Origin: Oceanospirillum sediminis
GTDB lineage: Bacteria > Pseudomonadota > Gammaproteobacteria > Pseudomonadales > Halomonadaceae
DNA: 53,154 nt
Direction of reading: 5' to 3'
Assembly: GCF_014164585.1 (NCBI RefSeq)
Contig: NZ_JACJFM010000033.1
Coordinates: 1 to 53,154 of the forward strand
Shown: one piece after another, positions 18,093 to 27,186 of the stretch
Numbering within the stretch: the first letter of the stretch is position 1
How the letters are laid out: each line of letters opens with the position of its first letter
Translations under genes and position numbers: made by a program
Notes under the pieces: generated by a model
What the model was told of the DNA's origin: nothing
Database searches by the model: none
Seen by the model: only the letters and a program-made list of their open reading frames with translations

Positions 18093-18809
18093 ATGAAGAA
18101 GACAATTATCGGACTGACTGCCGGGTTATGTATTGCGGCCAATGCCATCGTATCTTTTGCTGCAGATACCGTACTGCCCGTGCTTGATAAAGCTCAGACT
18201 GCCATTCTGATTACTGATCCTCAGAAAGACTTTCTGGATGAAGAAGGCAAATTGTTTGCACTGGTTGCTCCCAATATGAAGCGTCTGAATACCATTGAAA
18301 ATATTGAAACCCTGATGGAGACAGCCAAAGCGACCAATGTTCAGTTAGCCATTGATCCCCTTGTTTACACCAAACCCGACCTTAACTGGTCTCAGGCAGG
18401 TACATTACAGAAACAACTGCTGGAAATGCGTGCCCTGTATGCAGATTCACTGGACCCGGCCAGCTTTGAAGGAACAGGCGCAGATTTTTACGAACCCTAC
18501 AAAAAATATATTAAAGACGGCCAGACAATCGTTGCCGGTCCGCACAAAATGTATGGCCCGGAAAGTAATGATCTGATCTACCAGCTACGCTCCCACGGTA
18601 TTAACACCGTGATTCTGGCAGGGCTTGTTGCCAACCTGTGTGTGGATTCTCATATGCGCTCACTGATGGAAAATGGCTTCAAAGTTTATGTGGTTAAAGA
18701 TGCGGTCGCAGCCCCAGGTGAAGAAGCCTATAACGCAGCTCTGGTCAATTACAGCATGATTGCTAATGGAGTATTAACAACAGACCAGGTTACCCGGATA
18801 CTTAACTGA
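18093..18809 (+). CDS. Exported isochorismatase-family cysteine hydrolase
   Basis: The ATG at 18093 (AAGGAA about 8 bases upstream) gives a 238-residue protein with a cleavable signal peptide (MKKTIIGLTAGLCIAANA..SFA), so the enzyme is probably periplasmic. The catalytic triad of the isochorismatase/nicotinamidase fold is present: Asp42 (ITDPQKDF), Lys152 (AGPHKMYG) and Cys183 (LVANLCVDSHMRS). The substrate is likely a carboxamide or imide. Most family members are cytoplasmic, so export is unusual. A Crp/Fnr regulator gene follows at 81 bp and may be co-transcribed. Confidence 0.88.
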   Translation: MKKTIIGLTAGLCIAANAIVSFAADTVLPVLDKAQTAILITDPQKDFLDEEGKLFALVAPNMKRLNTIENIETLMETAKATNVQLAIDPLVYTKPDLNWSQAGTLQKQLLEMRALYADSLDPASFEGTGADFYEPYKKYIKDGQTIVAGPHKMYGPESNDLIYQLRSHGINTVILAGLVANLCVDSHMRSLMENGFKVYVVKDAVAAPGEEAYNAALVNYSMIANGVLTTDQVTRILN

Positions 18810-18890
18810 TTATTGATAAATCACCAAAGGTTGGCGTTATCAGCGCTCTGTGCATTAGCGCCAGCTTTTTATCTCCAGGAATACGACAAA

Positions 18891-19538
18891 ATGAATCTCG
18901 TTAAGCAGCTGAGCAAAGAAGGTCGTTCATTATATCTTTCACAACTGACTACAAAGACATTTCAGCCCAATGACAGAGTTCTGGATCGTGGAGATACTAT
19001 CTCGGGCGCATATTTTGTTTCAGACGGTCTGTTACGGGTTTATGCTATCAGCGAACAGGGTAAAGAGGTTACTCTGTATAATATTGCTCCGGGAGAAACC
19101 TGTATTCTGGCCACCAATAGCCTGTTTAATAACTTTCTTTATCCCGCCTGGGTTATCGCCGATCAACAAACCACTGTCAGTATGATATCCGGTGATATTT
19201 ATCGGGAATTGTTCCGTACTGAAGCGTCTATCCAGAACATTACGATCAAAGCCCTGTCCTCGACAGTATTTGGCTTAATGTCAGAACTGGAGCAAAGCCA
19301 TGTACAGACTGTACGCCAGCGCCTTGCGGGCTATCTGGTTATGCGATCATCTTCCGACTTTATGATTCATGCAACACAACAGAAAATTGCTGCAGACCTG
19401 GGGTCATCGCGGGAGTTTATAGCCCGTATTCTGGCTGAATTTAACGAGCTGGGTATCATCAGAAGCATGAGGGGAAAAATACTGATTCTCGATTGCTCCG
19501 GGCTGAATAGCATTCGGCTGGCAGAAGATAATGTCTAA
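18891..19538 (+). CDS. Crp/Fnr-family transcriptional regulator
   Basis: The start at ATG 18891 (215 residues) is preferred, with AGGA upstream; a TTG at 18813 would extend it by 26 residues. It has a cyclic-nucleotide-binding-like beta-roll (about 20-125: DRVLDRGDTISGAYFVSDGLLRVYAIS) and a C-terminal winged helix (IAADLGSSREFIARILAEF). There is no N-terminal cysteine cluster, so it is not a classical [4Fe-4S] FNR. It lies downstream of the exported isochorismatase-like gene and is followed by a hairpin. Confidence 0.9.
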   Translation: MNLVKQLSKEGRSLYLSQLTTKTFQPNDRVLDRGDTISGAYFVSDGLLRVYAISEQGKEVTLYNIAPGETCILATNSLFNNFLYPAWVIADQQTTVSMISGDIYRELFRTEASIQNITIKALSSTVFGLMSELEQSHVQTVRQRLAGYLVMRSSSDFMIHATQQKIAADLGSSREFIARILAEFNELGIIRSMRGKILILDCSGLNSIRLAEDNV

Positions 19539-19581
19539 AGTATATGCCACTCTGGATTTAATCCGTCAGAAAGATTAATCC

Positions 19582-19608
19582 ATCACTTCCAACCAGATTG
19601 GAAGTGAT
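19582..19608. terminator. Perfect hairpin between convergent genes
   Basis: ATCACTTCCAA pairs exactly with TTGGAAGTGAT around CCAGA. It lies between the stops of the Crp-type gene (19538) and the PhyH-type gene (19639), so a two-way terminator is likely. Neither side has a good T run. Confidence 0.55.
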
Positions 19609-19638
19609 ACGGCTGGCCATCCAGGATTGATTTTATAT

Positions 19639-20652
19639 TTATGAATCGCACAAAGGATACATATTAAGGTACTGGACGACCCTGGGACTCTGGGCAACGT
19701 TAGGGCTGCTGCCATGAGGTAATGCATGATGCCAGATAATCAGATCACCTGCTTTAGCCGCAATGGGCTTAACATTAAATTCAGACCAGTTCTGATTCTG
19801 AGGGTCAACGTCGGCTGGCAATGATGAAAGCCAGTCATCTATCTGCAAATGGAAGCCTGGTACACAGCTGAAAGCGCCCTGATTTTCAGCAGTATCAGTC
19901 AGATAAATTAACCCTTGAGTCCGGAAAGGAATTGGAGGATTAAAATGATCCATGTCCCAGTGAATACTCGGTCCGGGAAACCGCCAGGATTCTGTTTCAG
20001 GAGGGTTAACACTGACCCGATCTAAGGTCACTGTAAGATGATTGGTCTGCCAGATCTGCGCAAAAACGGCTCTGATATTTTTTTTAGCACGTATCTTTTT
20101 CTGAATCAGACCATCGTAGAACTGGACCATAATCAGTTGTTTATCATCATGATCCAGATACCAGCTGCCCGGATCCTGTAATGAAAAGTTCAGAAACGTA
20201 CCAATCTCTTCTAATGCCTCATCGCATTCTTGTTGCGTCAGAACAGAAGGAATGACTATATAGCCATTTTCCTGCCAGAACATCATCTGCTGATCTGTCA
20301 GTACTGACTCAACATGATCTTTCTGCCCCGACAGAGAGGCAGCAGGCATCACCGCTTTTTCTAACCTCTGAACAACATCCGAATTAATACAGCCATCATT
20401 TTTAGATAACACAAAACTCTCAAAATCAGAAAGCCGGGAGGACTGATATACCTTCGTCATGGCAGGCTCCAGTCCCAGATTCAGCTCATCAATCAGAATG
20501 AGATCCAAAGGCCATTCCTGCTTCTGTAACCCTTGGTCTAACTGCCCGAGTTTACTTAACTGGTGCTTGTGCCAGAAACGTTTAAGATGAGGTATGCCAA
20601 GGCTGGAGGAGTCCTGACTATCAGGTAGTGCCTGTTCTGTAACCTGCTCCAT
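19639..20652 (-). CDS. Phytanoyl-CoA dioxygenase (PhyH) family protein
   Basis: This 337-residue putative Fe(II)/2-oxoglutarate dioxygenase starts at the ATG at 20652 (AGGGA 7 bases upstream). The metal ligands of the PhyH fold are visible: His231-x-Asp233 (HWDMD) and the distal His313 (HHALPHGSSPN). Arg324 is a good candidate to bind 2-oxoglutarate. The first about 115 residues precede the recognisable domain (beginning LTDQQMMFWQENGYIVIPSVL) and are of unknown function. The substrate is unknown; such enzymes hydroxylate lipids, ectoine-type solutes or secondary metabolites. It is a single gene, 197 bp downstream of pirin. Confidence 0.82.
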   Translation of the reverse strand: MEQVTEQALPDSQDSSSLGIPHLKRFWHKHQLSKLGQLDQGLQKQEWPLDLILIDELNLGLEPAMTKVYQSSRLSDFESFVLSKNDGCINSDVVQRLEKAVMPAASLSGQKDHVESVLTDQQMMFWQENGYIVIPSVLTQQECDEALEEIGTFLNFSLQDPGSWYLDHDDKQLIMVQFYDGLIQKKIRAKKNIRAVFAQIWQTNHLTVTLDRVSVNPPETESWRFPGPSIHWDMDHFNPPIPFRTQGLIYLTDTAENQGAFSCVPGFHLQIDDWLSSLPADVDPQNQNWSEFNVKPIAAKAGDLIIWHHALPHGSSPNVAQSPRVVQYLNMYPLCDS

Positions 20653-20855
20653 ACACAATCCCTTGATTAGTTTACTTGATAATGAACTCTATGCTACAAC
20701 CTCTTCCGCTGTGATGAAACGATGAGAAACTGACGAAAACTGAGCAGTGTCACCCCTGTTATCATTTACTGTGCTTTTAACAAGAGTTTTCGGGACATAA
20801 TCCGTCTGATAATCACAACTTTCATCATTAATTATCCTTAGAAAGTACTCTCAGA

Positions 20856-21542
20856 TTATTCCTGATCATGATAGATAAAAATCACATGGCTATCATCTTC
20901 CAGTGCCTTATACTCAAGGCCATGATCGACATAGACCAGGCTTTGTGCAGCAAGCTTCTCTCCGTTAATCTGAGCCGCTCCATCAGGAAGATACGCCATA
21001 ACTTCTCCCTCCAGACTGAATGTATCCCCTGTATTTGCCAGCCCGACGCTGATTCCGGTCTGACTATAAAATGTTGCTGACTGATTCTTTTTACCTCCGT
21101 ATATTTTCGTCAGCTTGCCAGATTCAAAGCGATAGGTTTTAAAACCGGCTGGCTCCCCCATCTCATCTGGCAAAACCCAGATCTGAATCAACTGATTGCG
21201 CGCTGCAGACGGATTCACTTCATTATGAGAAAACCCTTCTCCCCCGGCACGTTGTACCTGTGCCATATTCTGTTGCAGATGACTACCATGCTCCAGTGAC
21301 CCCTGATGATTAATCTCTCCTTTTGTCATAACAGAGATCACATCTATCTCTTTATGAGGATGCATTCTGGTTTCGCCATAGGGCAAAAAACTGGCATCAG
21401 CCAGGTAAACAAAGTTACCTAACCCATTAAAAGTCTGAGGAATTTTATGGCTGCCAAACACTCGCCGATCCGTCACAAAACGACGTTCTTCCAGGCCATT
21501 GAAACCACCCTGAGGTAAATCATGATACTGAAGTACTTTCAT
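20856..21542 (-). CDS. Pirin family protein (YhhW-like)
   Basis: This 228-residue bicupin starts at the ATG at 21542 behind a strong AGGAAGGA site. The pirin metal site is visible in RMHPHKEIDVISVMTKGEINHQGS, with further ligands in the same N-terminal cupin. Bacterial YhhW-type pirins can act as quercetin 2,3-dioxygenases, but the natural role is unclear. The gene is divergent from a LysR regulator (21696), with 153 bp between the starts. Confidence 0.93.
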   Translation of the reverse strand: MKVLQYHDLPQGGFNGLEERRFVTDRRVFGSHKIPQTFNGLGNFVYLADASFLPYGETRMHPHKEIDVISVMTKGEINHQGSLEHGSHLQQNMAQVQRAGGEGFSHNEVNPSAARNQLIQIWVLPDEMGEPAGFKTYRFESGKLTKIYGGKKNQSATFYSQTGISVGLANTGDTFSLEGEVMAYLPDGAAQINGEKLAAQSLVYVDHGLEYKALEDDSHVIFIYHDQE

Positions 21543-21695
21543 AACAATCCTTCCTGCTATGTTGCTGATTAATGTTTCTGTACTCAGTTTATCGATCTCT
21601 TCATAAGCTATAAACAAGTTAAAATAGACAACACTGTCCTATTTAAGGTAACAATAGCTTCTCGGACCTTTTAGTAACAAGGACAGAATAACGTC

Positions 21696-22643
21696 ATGCT
21701 CAGAAACAGAATCACTGATATTAATGATTACCTGGTATTTGCCAGAGTGGCAGAACTGGGAAGTTTTACTCGTGCAGCAGCACACTATGAACTACCTAAA
21801 TCCAATATCAGTCGAAAAATATCCAGACTGGAAACAGATCTGAATGTTCGTTTACTGGAAAGGACCACTCGTCGTCTCAGATTGACGGAAATAGGTGAGC
21901 AAGTTTATCGGCACGCAAAGCGTATTGAAGAAGAGCTAACCAGTAGTTTTGATAGTGTTGCCTCTGGTACACATTCAGTACAGGGCAAACTGCGTATCTG
22001 CACCTCCAATACCATAGGTATTGAGTTAATAGCGCCGTTACTGGCTGATTTTAATCAGGATTACCCAAAAGCTAACATTGAACTACAGCTGACCAACCGC
22101 CGGGTTGATCTTATTGAAGAAGATTTTGATCTGGCCATTCGGGTTGGCCATATTGATGATTCCAGTTTAATCGCCCGACAGTTGTACCAGATACAACTTC
22201 GGCTCTTTGCCAGCCCCTGTTATTTCGAAACACGACAGATACCAGGCCATCCAAATGAGTTAACCGATCATGCCGCTCTTCTGATGAATGCCGTCAGTAA
22301 TAAGGCCGTCTGGCCGTTAACCCGGATACAGAAAGATAAAACAACGCCCGTTGAGTCAGCTGTATCTCAGGCATTATTTGAAACATACACAATAACGCCT
22401 AAGCTGGCCTGTGATGATTATATGGTTGTGCGTGAGGCCTGTATCAGAGGTATGGGCATCGCTCTGTTGCCACATTATATGGCAGAAGAGGCTCTGCAAG
22501 AGAAAAAACTGATACCTGTACTACCTGACTGGCAAGGGAACATTTTACCACTGTATGCCATATACCCCAGCCGAAAAGGCGTCACACCAAAGCTGAAGGC
22601 GATGCTCGGTTATCTGATATCACATTTCTCAGTGCAAGTCTGA
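21696..22643 (+). CDS. LysR-family transcriptional regulator
   Basis: This 315-residue protein has a helix-turn-helix (GSFTRAAAHYELPKSNISRKISRLE), the usual LERTTRRLRLTE wing, and a periplasmic-binding-like effector domain (RRVDLIEEDFDLAIRVGHIDDSSLIARQL). It belongs to the same subgroup as the regulators at 16213 and 52120. Its placement opposite pirin suggests it controls that gene. The effector is unknown. Confidence 0.94.
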   Translation: MLRNRITDINDYLVFARVAELGSFTRAAAHYELPKSNISRKISRLETDLNVRLLERTTRRLRLTEIGEQVYRHAKRIEEELTSSFDSVASGTHSVQGKLRICTSNTIGIELIAPLLADFNQDYPKANIELQLTNRRVDLIEEDFDLAIRVGHIDDSSLIARQLYQIQLRLFASPCYFETRQIPGHPNELTDHAALLMNAVSNKAVWPLTRIQKDKTTPVESAVSQALFETYTITPKLACDDYMVVREACIRGMGIALLPHYMAEEALQEKKLIPVLPDWQGNILPLYAIYPSRKGVTPKLKAMLGYLISHFSVQV

Positions 22644-22825
22644 TGCAGAAGAAGACGCCCCTATGAAAATCATGCCAGCTCAACGTGATGACAAACAAAC
22701 CTGAACACTCTGCCTCAACTCAGGCTCATTGAGTACATTTCCTCAAGATTAATTAACATATTTACTAATTTTGTTTTTTGCAGTAGCCTGCCATGCACCC
22801 AACACCCGATAGATAAGTTATTACC

Positions 22826-23779
22826 ATGTCTGATCAAGCCGGTTTTGCCCATATTCTTTCGACCACCAGCCCTATTTTTATCCTGATACTGATTGGTTAT
22901 TGTGCTGTACGCTTCAATATTCTACAGAAAGACGGTGTAAGGACACTGGGAGCGTTTGTAGTGAACTTTGGTTTACCAGCAGCCATATTTAAGGCGCTGA
23001 ACGAACGCTCCTTTCAGGATATTCTTCATTATGACTATCTGCTGGTTTACGGCATCGGCTCTATGATGGCATTCACCACCGTATTTCTGGTTGCCAGAAA
23101 AGCACTGTCAAAGTCATTAACAGAAAGCACCATGTTTGGTCTGGGCGGCAGCTTTTCCAACAGTCTGATGGTCGGCTACCCTATTATTATCCAGCTGTTC
23201 GGAACCGCTGCACTGGTGCCTTTTGCTCTGACCTTGATTGTTGAAAACCTGTTGATGCTGCCCTTTATTCTGGCCTTAGCAGATACCGGAATGAACAAGA
23301 ACGAAAGTTTTGCACGGGCAGTGATGCAGTCTGTCGCTAAGCTGCTGAAAAACCCTATTATTATTTCTATCGCCCTGGGGACTCTCAGCTCATTACTGTC
23401 TGTAGAACCACCGGCTGTCGCAGTAAAAGTGATTGATATGCTTGCTGTTACTGTTGGTGGGATCGCACTATTTACTATTGGTGGTATGCTGGTAGGTATC
23501 CGTATTAAAGGTATGCTGACGGATCTGAGTCTGATTGTACTGGCCAAGCAGCTGCTTCATCCATTATGCATTCTGATTATGATTTTAATCATGCCGCCTA
23601 TGCCTCCTGTATTTCAGGGTGTTGCCATTACTCTGGCCTGTATGCCCATGTTCAGTATCTATGCGGTTATCGGTCTGCGCTATAATATGGGACCTCTTTG
23701 TGCTGCCGCTCTGTTGCCTGCGACAGTCTTGTCATTCTTTACACTCAATGTCGCTGTCTGGCTACAGTCCTCCTTGTAG
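22826..23779 (+). CDS. AEC-family permease (auxin efflux carrier-like)
   Basis: This 317-residue membrane protein has about ten hydrophobic helices in two five-helix halves separated by a hydrophilic loop near residues 160-170. The segments FVVNFGLPAAIFKAL and LGGSFSNSLMVGYPIIIQLFG are characteristic of the AEC family. Bacterial members often export or exchange dicarboxylates such as malate or malonate. The ribosome site is weak. It is a single gene ended by the strong terminator at 23835. Confidence 0.9.
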   Translation: MSDQAGFAHILSTTSPIFILILIGYCAVRFNILQKDGVRTLGAFVVNFGLPAAIFKALNERSFQDILHYDYLLVYGIGSMMAFTTVFLVARKALSKSLTESTMFGLGGSFSNSLMVGYPIIIQLFGTAALVPFALTLIVENLLMLPFILALADTGMNKNESFARAVMQSVAKLLKNPIIISIALGTLSSLLSVEPPAVAVKVIDMLAVTVGGIALFTIGGMLVGIRIKGMLTDLSLIVLAKQLLHPLCILIMILIMPPMPPVFQGVAITLACMPMFSIYAVIGLRYNMGPLCAAALLPATVLSFFTLNVAVWLQSSL

Positions 23780-23834
23780 CTCAGAGTTGCCCACCAGATT
23801 GACTATCCAGCGGATTGAATCTTCAGGATAAACA

Positions 23835-23868
23835 ATAAAGGCCTGCATCATAACGATCAGGCCTTTAT
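23835..23868. terminator. Bidirectional terminator between the AEC permease and hypE
   Basis: ATAAAGGCCTG pairs perfectly with CAGGCCTTTAT around a 12-base loop. On the plus strand it is followed by CCGTTTTT; on the minus strand by TGTTTATCC. It lies between convergent stops (23779 and 23903) and can serve both. Confidence 0.85.
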
Positions 23869-23902
23869 CCGTTTTTATCTATACCCTTATCAGTCACTGG
23901 CT

Positions 23903-24952
23903 TTAGCAGATGCGCGGCAACTGCTCACCAATCAGCATATCCAGAATACGTCCTCCACCCAGTCCCGTTTGCAGAGTCACGCGACCTGCAGGCCCTGACT
24001 CTACTTCACCAATAATCGCCGAGCCTTGTCCAGCAGGATGCTGACGCATCGCTTCAACCACAGTGCCAGCCTTATCAGCAGGTACGATTGCGACCAATTT
24101 GCCTTCATTGGCAAAATGCAGAGGGTCCAGTCCCAGAATCTCACACACGCCTCGTACCTCATTGCGAACAGGGATATCTGCTTCCTGTAATCGGATCGCA
24201 ACACCAGAGCTTTCTGCAAATTCATTCAGTACTGTCGCCACCCCTCCCCGCGATGCATCACGCAGACAGTGAATATCCGGGCAAACCTCACGCATGCATT
24301 CAACCAGACCGTTCAGAGGCTGGCAGTCTGTCTCCAGTTCAACCTCCAGCATCAGATCACCACGAGCATTCAGAATAACGGCTCCATGATCCCCGACATA
24401 GCCATTAACAATGACCTTATCTCCGGGCTGGGCACGTGACGCCGAAATATCAGCACCTTCCGGAATCACACCCACCCCAGTGGTATTGATAAATAGTTTG
24501 TCGGCTTTGCCGCGATTCACAACCTTGGTATCACCGGTGACAATCTGTACACCGGCCTGATCAGCTGCTTTACGCATATTCAGCAGAATCCGACGCAGAG
24601 TGTCTATTTCCAGTCCCTCTTCAATAATCAGACCGCAGCTCAGATACAGAGGCTTAGCGCCGCTCATGGCAATATCATTGACCGTCCCATTCACGGCCAG
24701 AGTGCCAATATCACCACCTGGGAATTCAATAGGGTCGACCACATAGCTGTCTGTTGTCATCGCCAGGCGATTACCCTGCGCCACCAGCTCTGCCAGATCA
24801 ATTCTGGCCTGATCTTCCAGCTGTGCCAGCTCCGGATTATAAAAAGCACCCAGCACCACATCTTCAATCAGGTCTCTCATGGCTTTACCACCACTGCCAT
24901 GAGCCATGGTTATCACATCACCTTTAACGGTTCTTTTCGGCGTATAACTCAT
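23903..24952 (-). CDS. hypE: Hydrogenase maturation protein HypE
   Basis: HypE dehydrates the carbamoyl group that HypF places on its C-terminal cysteine, making the thiocyanate that becomes a CN- ligand of the [NiFe] site. The terminal motif PRIC with the acceptor cysteine is present. The N-terminal MAHGSGGKAMRDLIEDVV and GDTKVVNRGKADKLFINTTGVG belong to the PurM-like ATP-binding fold. I chose the ATG at 24952 (GAGAG upstream); an ATG at 24967 adds five residues. It is the last gene of the maturation operon. Its partner HypF, which donates the carbamoyl group, is not in this window. Confidence 0.97.
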   Translation of the reverse strand: MSYTPKRTVKGDVITMAHGSGGKAMRDLIEDVVLGAFYNPELAQLEDQARIDLAELVAQGNRLAMTTDSYVVDPIEFPGGDIGTLAVNGTVNDIAMSGAKPLYLSCGLIIEEGLEIDTLRRILLNMRKAADQAGVQIVTGDTKVVNRGKADKLFINTTGVGVIPEGADISASRAQPGDKVIVNGYVGDHGAVILNARGDLMLEVELETDCQPLNGLVECMREVCPDIHCLRDASRGGVATVLNEFAESSGVAIRLQEADIPVRNEVRGVCEILGLDPLHFANEGKLVAIVPADKAGTVVEAMRQHPAGQGSAIIGEVESGPAGRVTLQTGLGGGRILDMLIGEQLPRIC

Positions 24953-25004
24953 CACACTCTCTTTCATTCGTTCTTGTTATTTTTGCCATGACGGGTGAAA
25001 AATA

Positions 25005-26150
25005 TTAAGCCAGTTGTTCCGATGGAATATGATCAGCCTGATTCACTTTGCCATAAGTAAAATAGGCAGAGCATGCCCCTTCGCTGGACACCATCAAGGC
25101 GCCCATCGGAGTTTCTGGTGTACAGGCCCGGCCAAATACCTTGCACTCCCAGGGCTTAATAACACCTTTCAGAACTTCCCCGCACTGACAGGATTTTGGA
25201 TCGGCAATTTTCAGGTTCGGCAGGCTGAATTTTTGCTCAGCATCCCACTGACGATATTCTTCCCGCATCCTCACACCGGAATGATCGATAGAACCCAGCC
25301 CTCGCCACTCAAAAAACTCCCGTAGTTCAAATACCTGGCTTACCGCCTGCAATGCCTGACGGTTGCCCTCTGGCGGGACGATGCGACCATACTGATTTTC
25401 GACTTCACAACGTCCCTCATCCAGCTGCTGCATAATCATCCATACGGACTGGAGTACATCAATAGGTTCAAAACCGGCAATCACCATAGGGCGCTGATAT
25501 TGCTGAGCCACAAACTCATAAGGTCGGGTACCGATAATCATACTGACATGGCCAGGCCCCAGAAATCCGTCCAGATGCAGATCCGGAGAATCCAGTACCG
25601 CTTTAATCGTTGGAATAATCGTGATGTGATTGCAGAACAGACTGAAATTGTCAATGCCTTCTTTTTCTGCCTGCAGTATGGTCAGAGCAGTACTCGGCAT
25701 GGTGGTTTCAAAGCCTAAACCAAAAAAGACCACCTCTTTTTCCGGATGTTTTTTCGCCAGCTGCAAAGCGTCCAGAGGCGAATATACCATACGGATATCA
25801 GCCCCCTGAGCTTTGGCCTGTAACAGGCTTTTTTTCGAGCCAGGCACCCGCATCGCATCACCAAAGGTAGTAAAAATCACATCCGGCTGCTCTGCAATCG
25901 CCACGCAATCATCCACACGCCCCATCGGTAATACGCATACCGGGCAACCCGGACCATGAACCAGCTCGACCATATCCGGCAGCAGCTGTTCAAGCCCATA
26001 ACGAAAAATGGCATGAGTATGCCCCCCACAGACTTCCATCAGTTGTAACGGACGTCCCAGCTGTTGCACTTTTTTATCAACCAGAGGGCGAATACGCTGT
26101 AACAGGGCTTCAGCCATCTGAGGATCACGGAACTCATCAACAAAACGCAT
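25005..26150 (-). CDS. hypD: Hydrogenase maturation protein HypD
   Basis: HypD is the [4Fe-4S] scaffold on which, with HypC, the Fe(CN)2CO unit is built. The family motifs are complete: MEVCGGHTHAIFRYGL, HGPGCPVCVLP with the redox-active cysteines, GFETTMPSTA, and the C-terminal cluster cysteines in CQCGEVL..FGRACTPETPMGALMVSSEGACSAYF. The start at 26150 has AAGGA 7 bases upstream; 26165 is an alternative. It lies between the SIS-domain gene and hypE, 52 bp before hypE. Confidence 0.97.
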   Translation of the reverse strand: MRFVDEFRDPQMAEALLQRIRPLVDKKVQQLGRPLQLMEVCGGHTHAIFRYGLEQLLPDMVELVHGPGCPVCVLPMGRVDDCVAIAEQPDVIFTTFGDAMRVPGSKKSLLQAKAQGADIRMVYSPLDALQLAKKHPEKEVVFFGLGFETTMPSTALTILQAEKEGIDNFSLFCNHITIIPTIKAVLDSPDLHLDGFLGPGHVSMIIGTRPYEFVAQQYQRPMVIAGFEPIDVLQSVWMIMQQLDEGRCEVENQYGRIVPPEGNRQALQAVSQVFELREFFEWRGLGSIDHSGVRMREEYRQWDAEQKFSLPNLKIADPKSCQCGEVLKGVIKPWECKVFGRACTPETPMGALMVSSEGACSAYFTYGKVNQADHIPSEQLA

Positions 26151-26177
26151 AGTGTTTTCCTTCATTAATGGACTGAA

Positions 26178-26864
26178 TTACAAGCGTATTTCTCTGGCTA
26201 TCCTGTGATTAGCCAGCAGGGTATGCACCAGATCCCACAAAATATGGTAGGCCACCAGATGGCTTTCCTGAATACGATGGACAGAGTCACATTCCACCAC
26301 CAGGCTATGGGTCAGCCTGCCGGATTGTTGCAGTTCACCACCATCCAGTCCCAGAAAGCCGATGGTTTTAATGCTCAGTTCAGTAGCCTTCTGTGCAACA
26401 GCCATCAGGTTATCTGAATTACCTGAAGTCGAAAAAATCACCAGCACATCATCAGGCATCGCCTGAGCCAGTAACTGACGGACAAACACATGCCGATAAC
26501 CCACGTCATTAGCCACCGCCGTAATCGTTGACACATCTGCGGTCAGGTTCAGGGCCGGTAATGCCTGGCGGCCAGCGGTCACCGGATGCAGGAACTCCAG
26601 TGCCAGGTGAGCTGCATCACAACTGGAACCCCCATTGCCTGTGGTTAATAAACGGCCTCCGGCTTTATAAGCATCTGCAATAGTGCGACTGATCTGCACC
26701 AGAATATCGCCATAGTCATTAAAAAATTGCTGCTTAGCCGCCAGGCTTTCCTGCACTTTGATCTGTACCGAAGTCAGCAGATCATCATCAGATATCTCTT
26801 TAGCTGTCTGAGGGTTCATTCCAGGGTAAAAAGCACTTAACAGATCATCATTTTCACCACTCAT
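26178..26864 (-). CDS. GmhA/DiaA-type SIS-domain phosphosugar isomerase-like protein
   Basis: This 228-residue protein has a SIS domain close to sedoheptulose-7-phosphate isomerase GmhA and the related DiaA. The sugar-phosphate loop [21 protein letters not shown] is at about 95-115 and the second loop [10 protein letters not shown] follows. It shares a 4-bp ATGA overlap with hypC and is followed after 27 bp by hypD, so it is translated as part of the maturation operon. There are no heptose or LPS genes nearby. Its role could be metabolic (sugar phosphate, perhaps precursor supply) or regulatory, and I cannot decide. The N-terminal 45 residues are not part of the SIS core. Confidence 0.88.
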   Translation of the reverse strand: MSGENDDLLSAFYPGMNPQTAKEISDDDLLTSVQIKVQESLAAKQQFFNDYGDILVQISRTIADAYKAGGRLLTTGNGGSSCDAAHLALEFLHPVTAGRQALPALNLTADVSTITAVANDVGYRHVFVRQLLAQAMPDDVLVIFSTSGNSDNLMAVAQKATELSIKTIGFLGLDGGELQQSGRLTHSLVVECDSVHRIQESHLVAYHILWDLVHTLLANHRIAREIRL

Positions 26865-27151
26865 GAGGCTGAATCCTCCACACTGGCCCGAATAGCATCC
26901 ATTTCCTCATTCAGTTCATCCAGCTGAGATAACAGAGCCAGCGTATTCTGTGCCTCCTCTTCATCAATTCGACTCATGGCAAAACCAACATGCACCAGCA
27001 CCCAGGCGCCCAGCAAAGATTCCGCATTTTCTCCCTCGGTCAGTACACAGGCGTAATTCACCTGACGCTTAACCCCACACACATCAACAGAAGCCAGTTG
27101 AGCCGCTTCATCGGTAATGGCCACCACCTGGCCAGGAATTCCCAGACACAT
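26861..27151 (-). CDS. hypC: Hydrogenase maturation chaperone HypC
   Basis: The start at 27151 gives the essential N-terminus MCLGIPGQV, whose Cys2 binds iron with HypD and then the large-subunit precursor; GGAG lies about 8 bases upstream. The protein is 96 residues with an OB-like beta core ([32 protein letters not shown]). It is a paralogue of the HupF encoded at 34238. Its 3' end overlaps the SIS gene by 4 bp, and it starts 35 bp after hupR. Confidence 0.96.
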   Translation of the reverse strand: MCLGIPGQVVAITDEAAQLASVDVCGVKRQVNYACVLTEGENAESLLGAWVLVHVGFAMSRIDEEEAQNTLALLSQLDELNEEMDAIRASVEDSAS

Positions 27152-27186
27152 TATTTTTTCTCCGGATAAGGCTTTCAAGCAGATGG

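Noticed and set aside
26178-26864. SIS gene as a normal gmhA of LPS heptose synthesis
   Set aside because: Motifs are GmhA-like, but its coupled position inside the hyp operon and the absence of heptose genes make a firm gmhA name unsafe.
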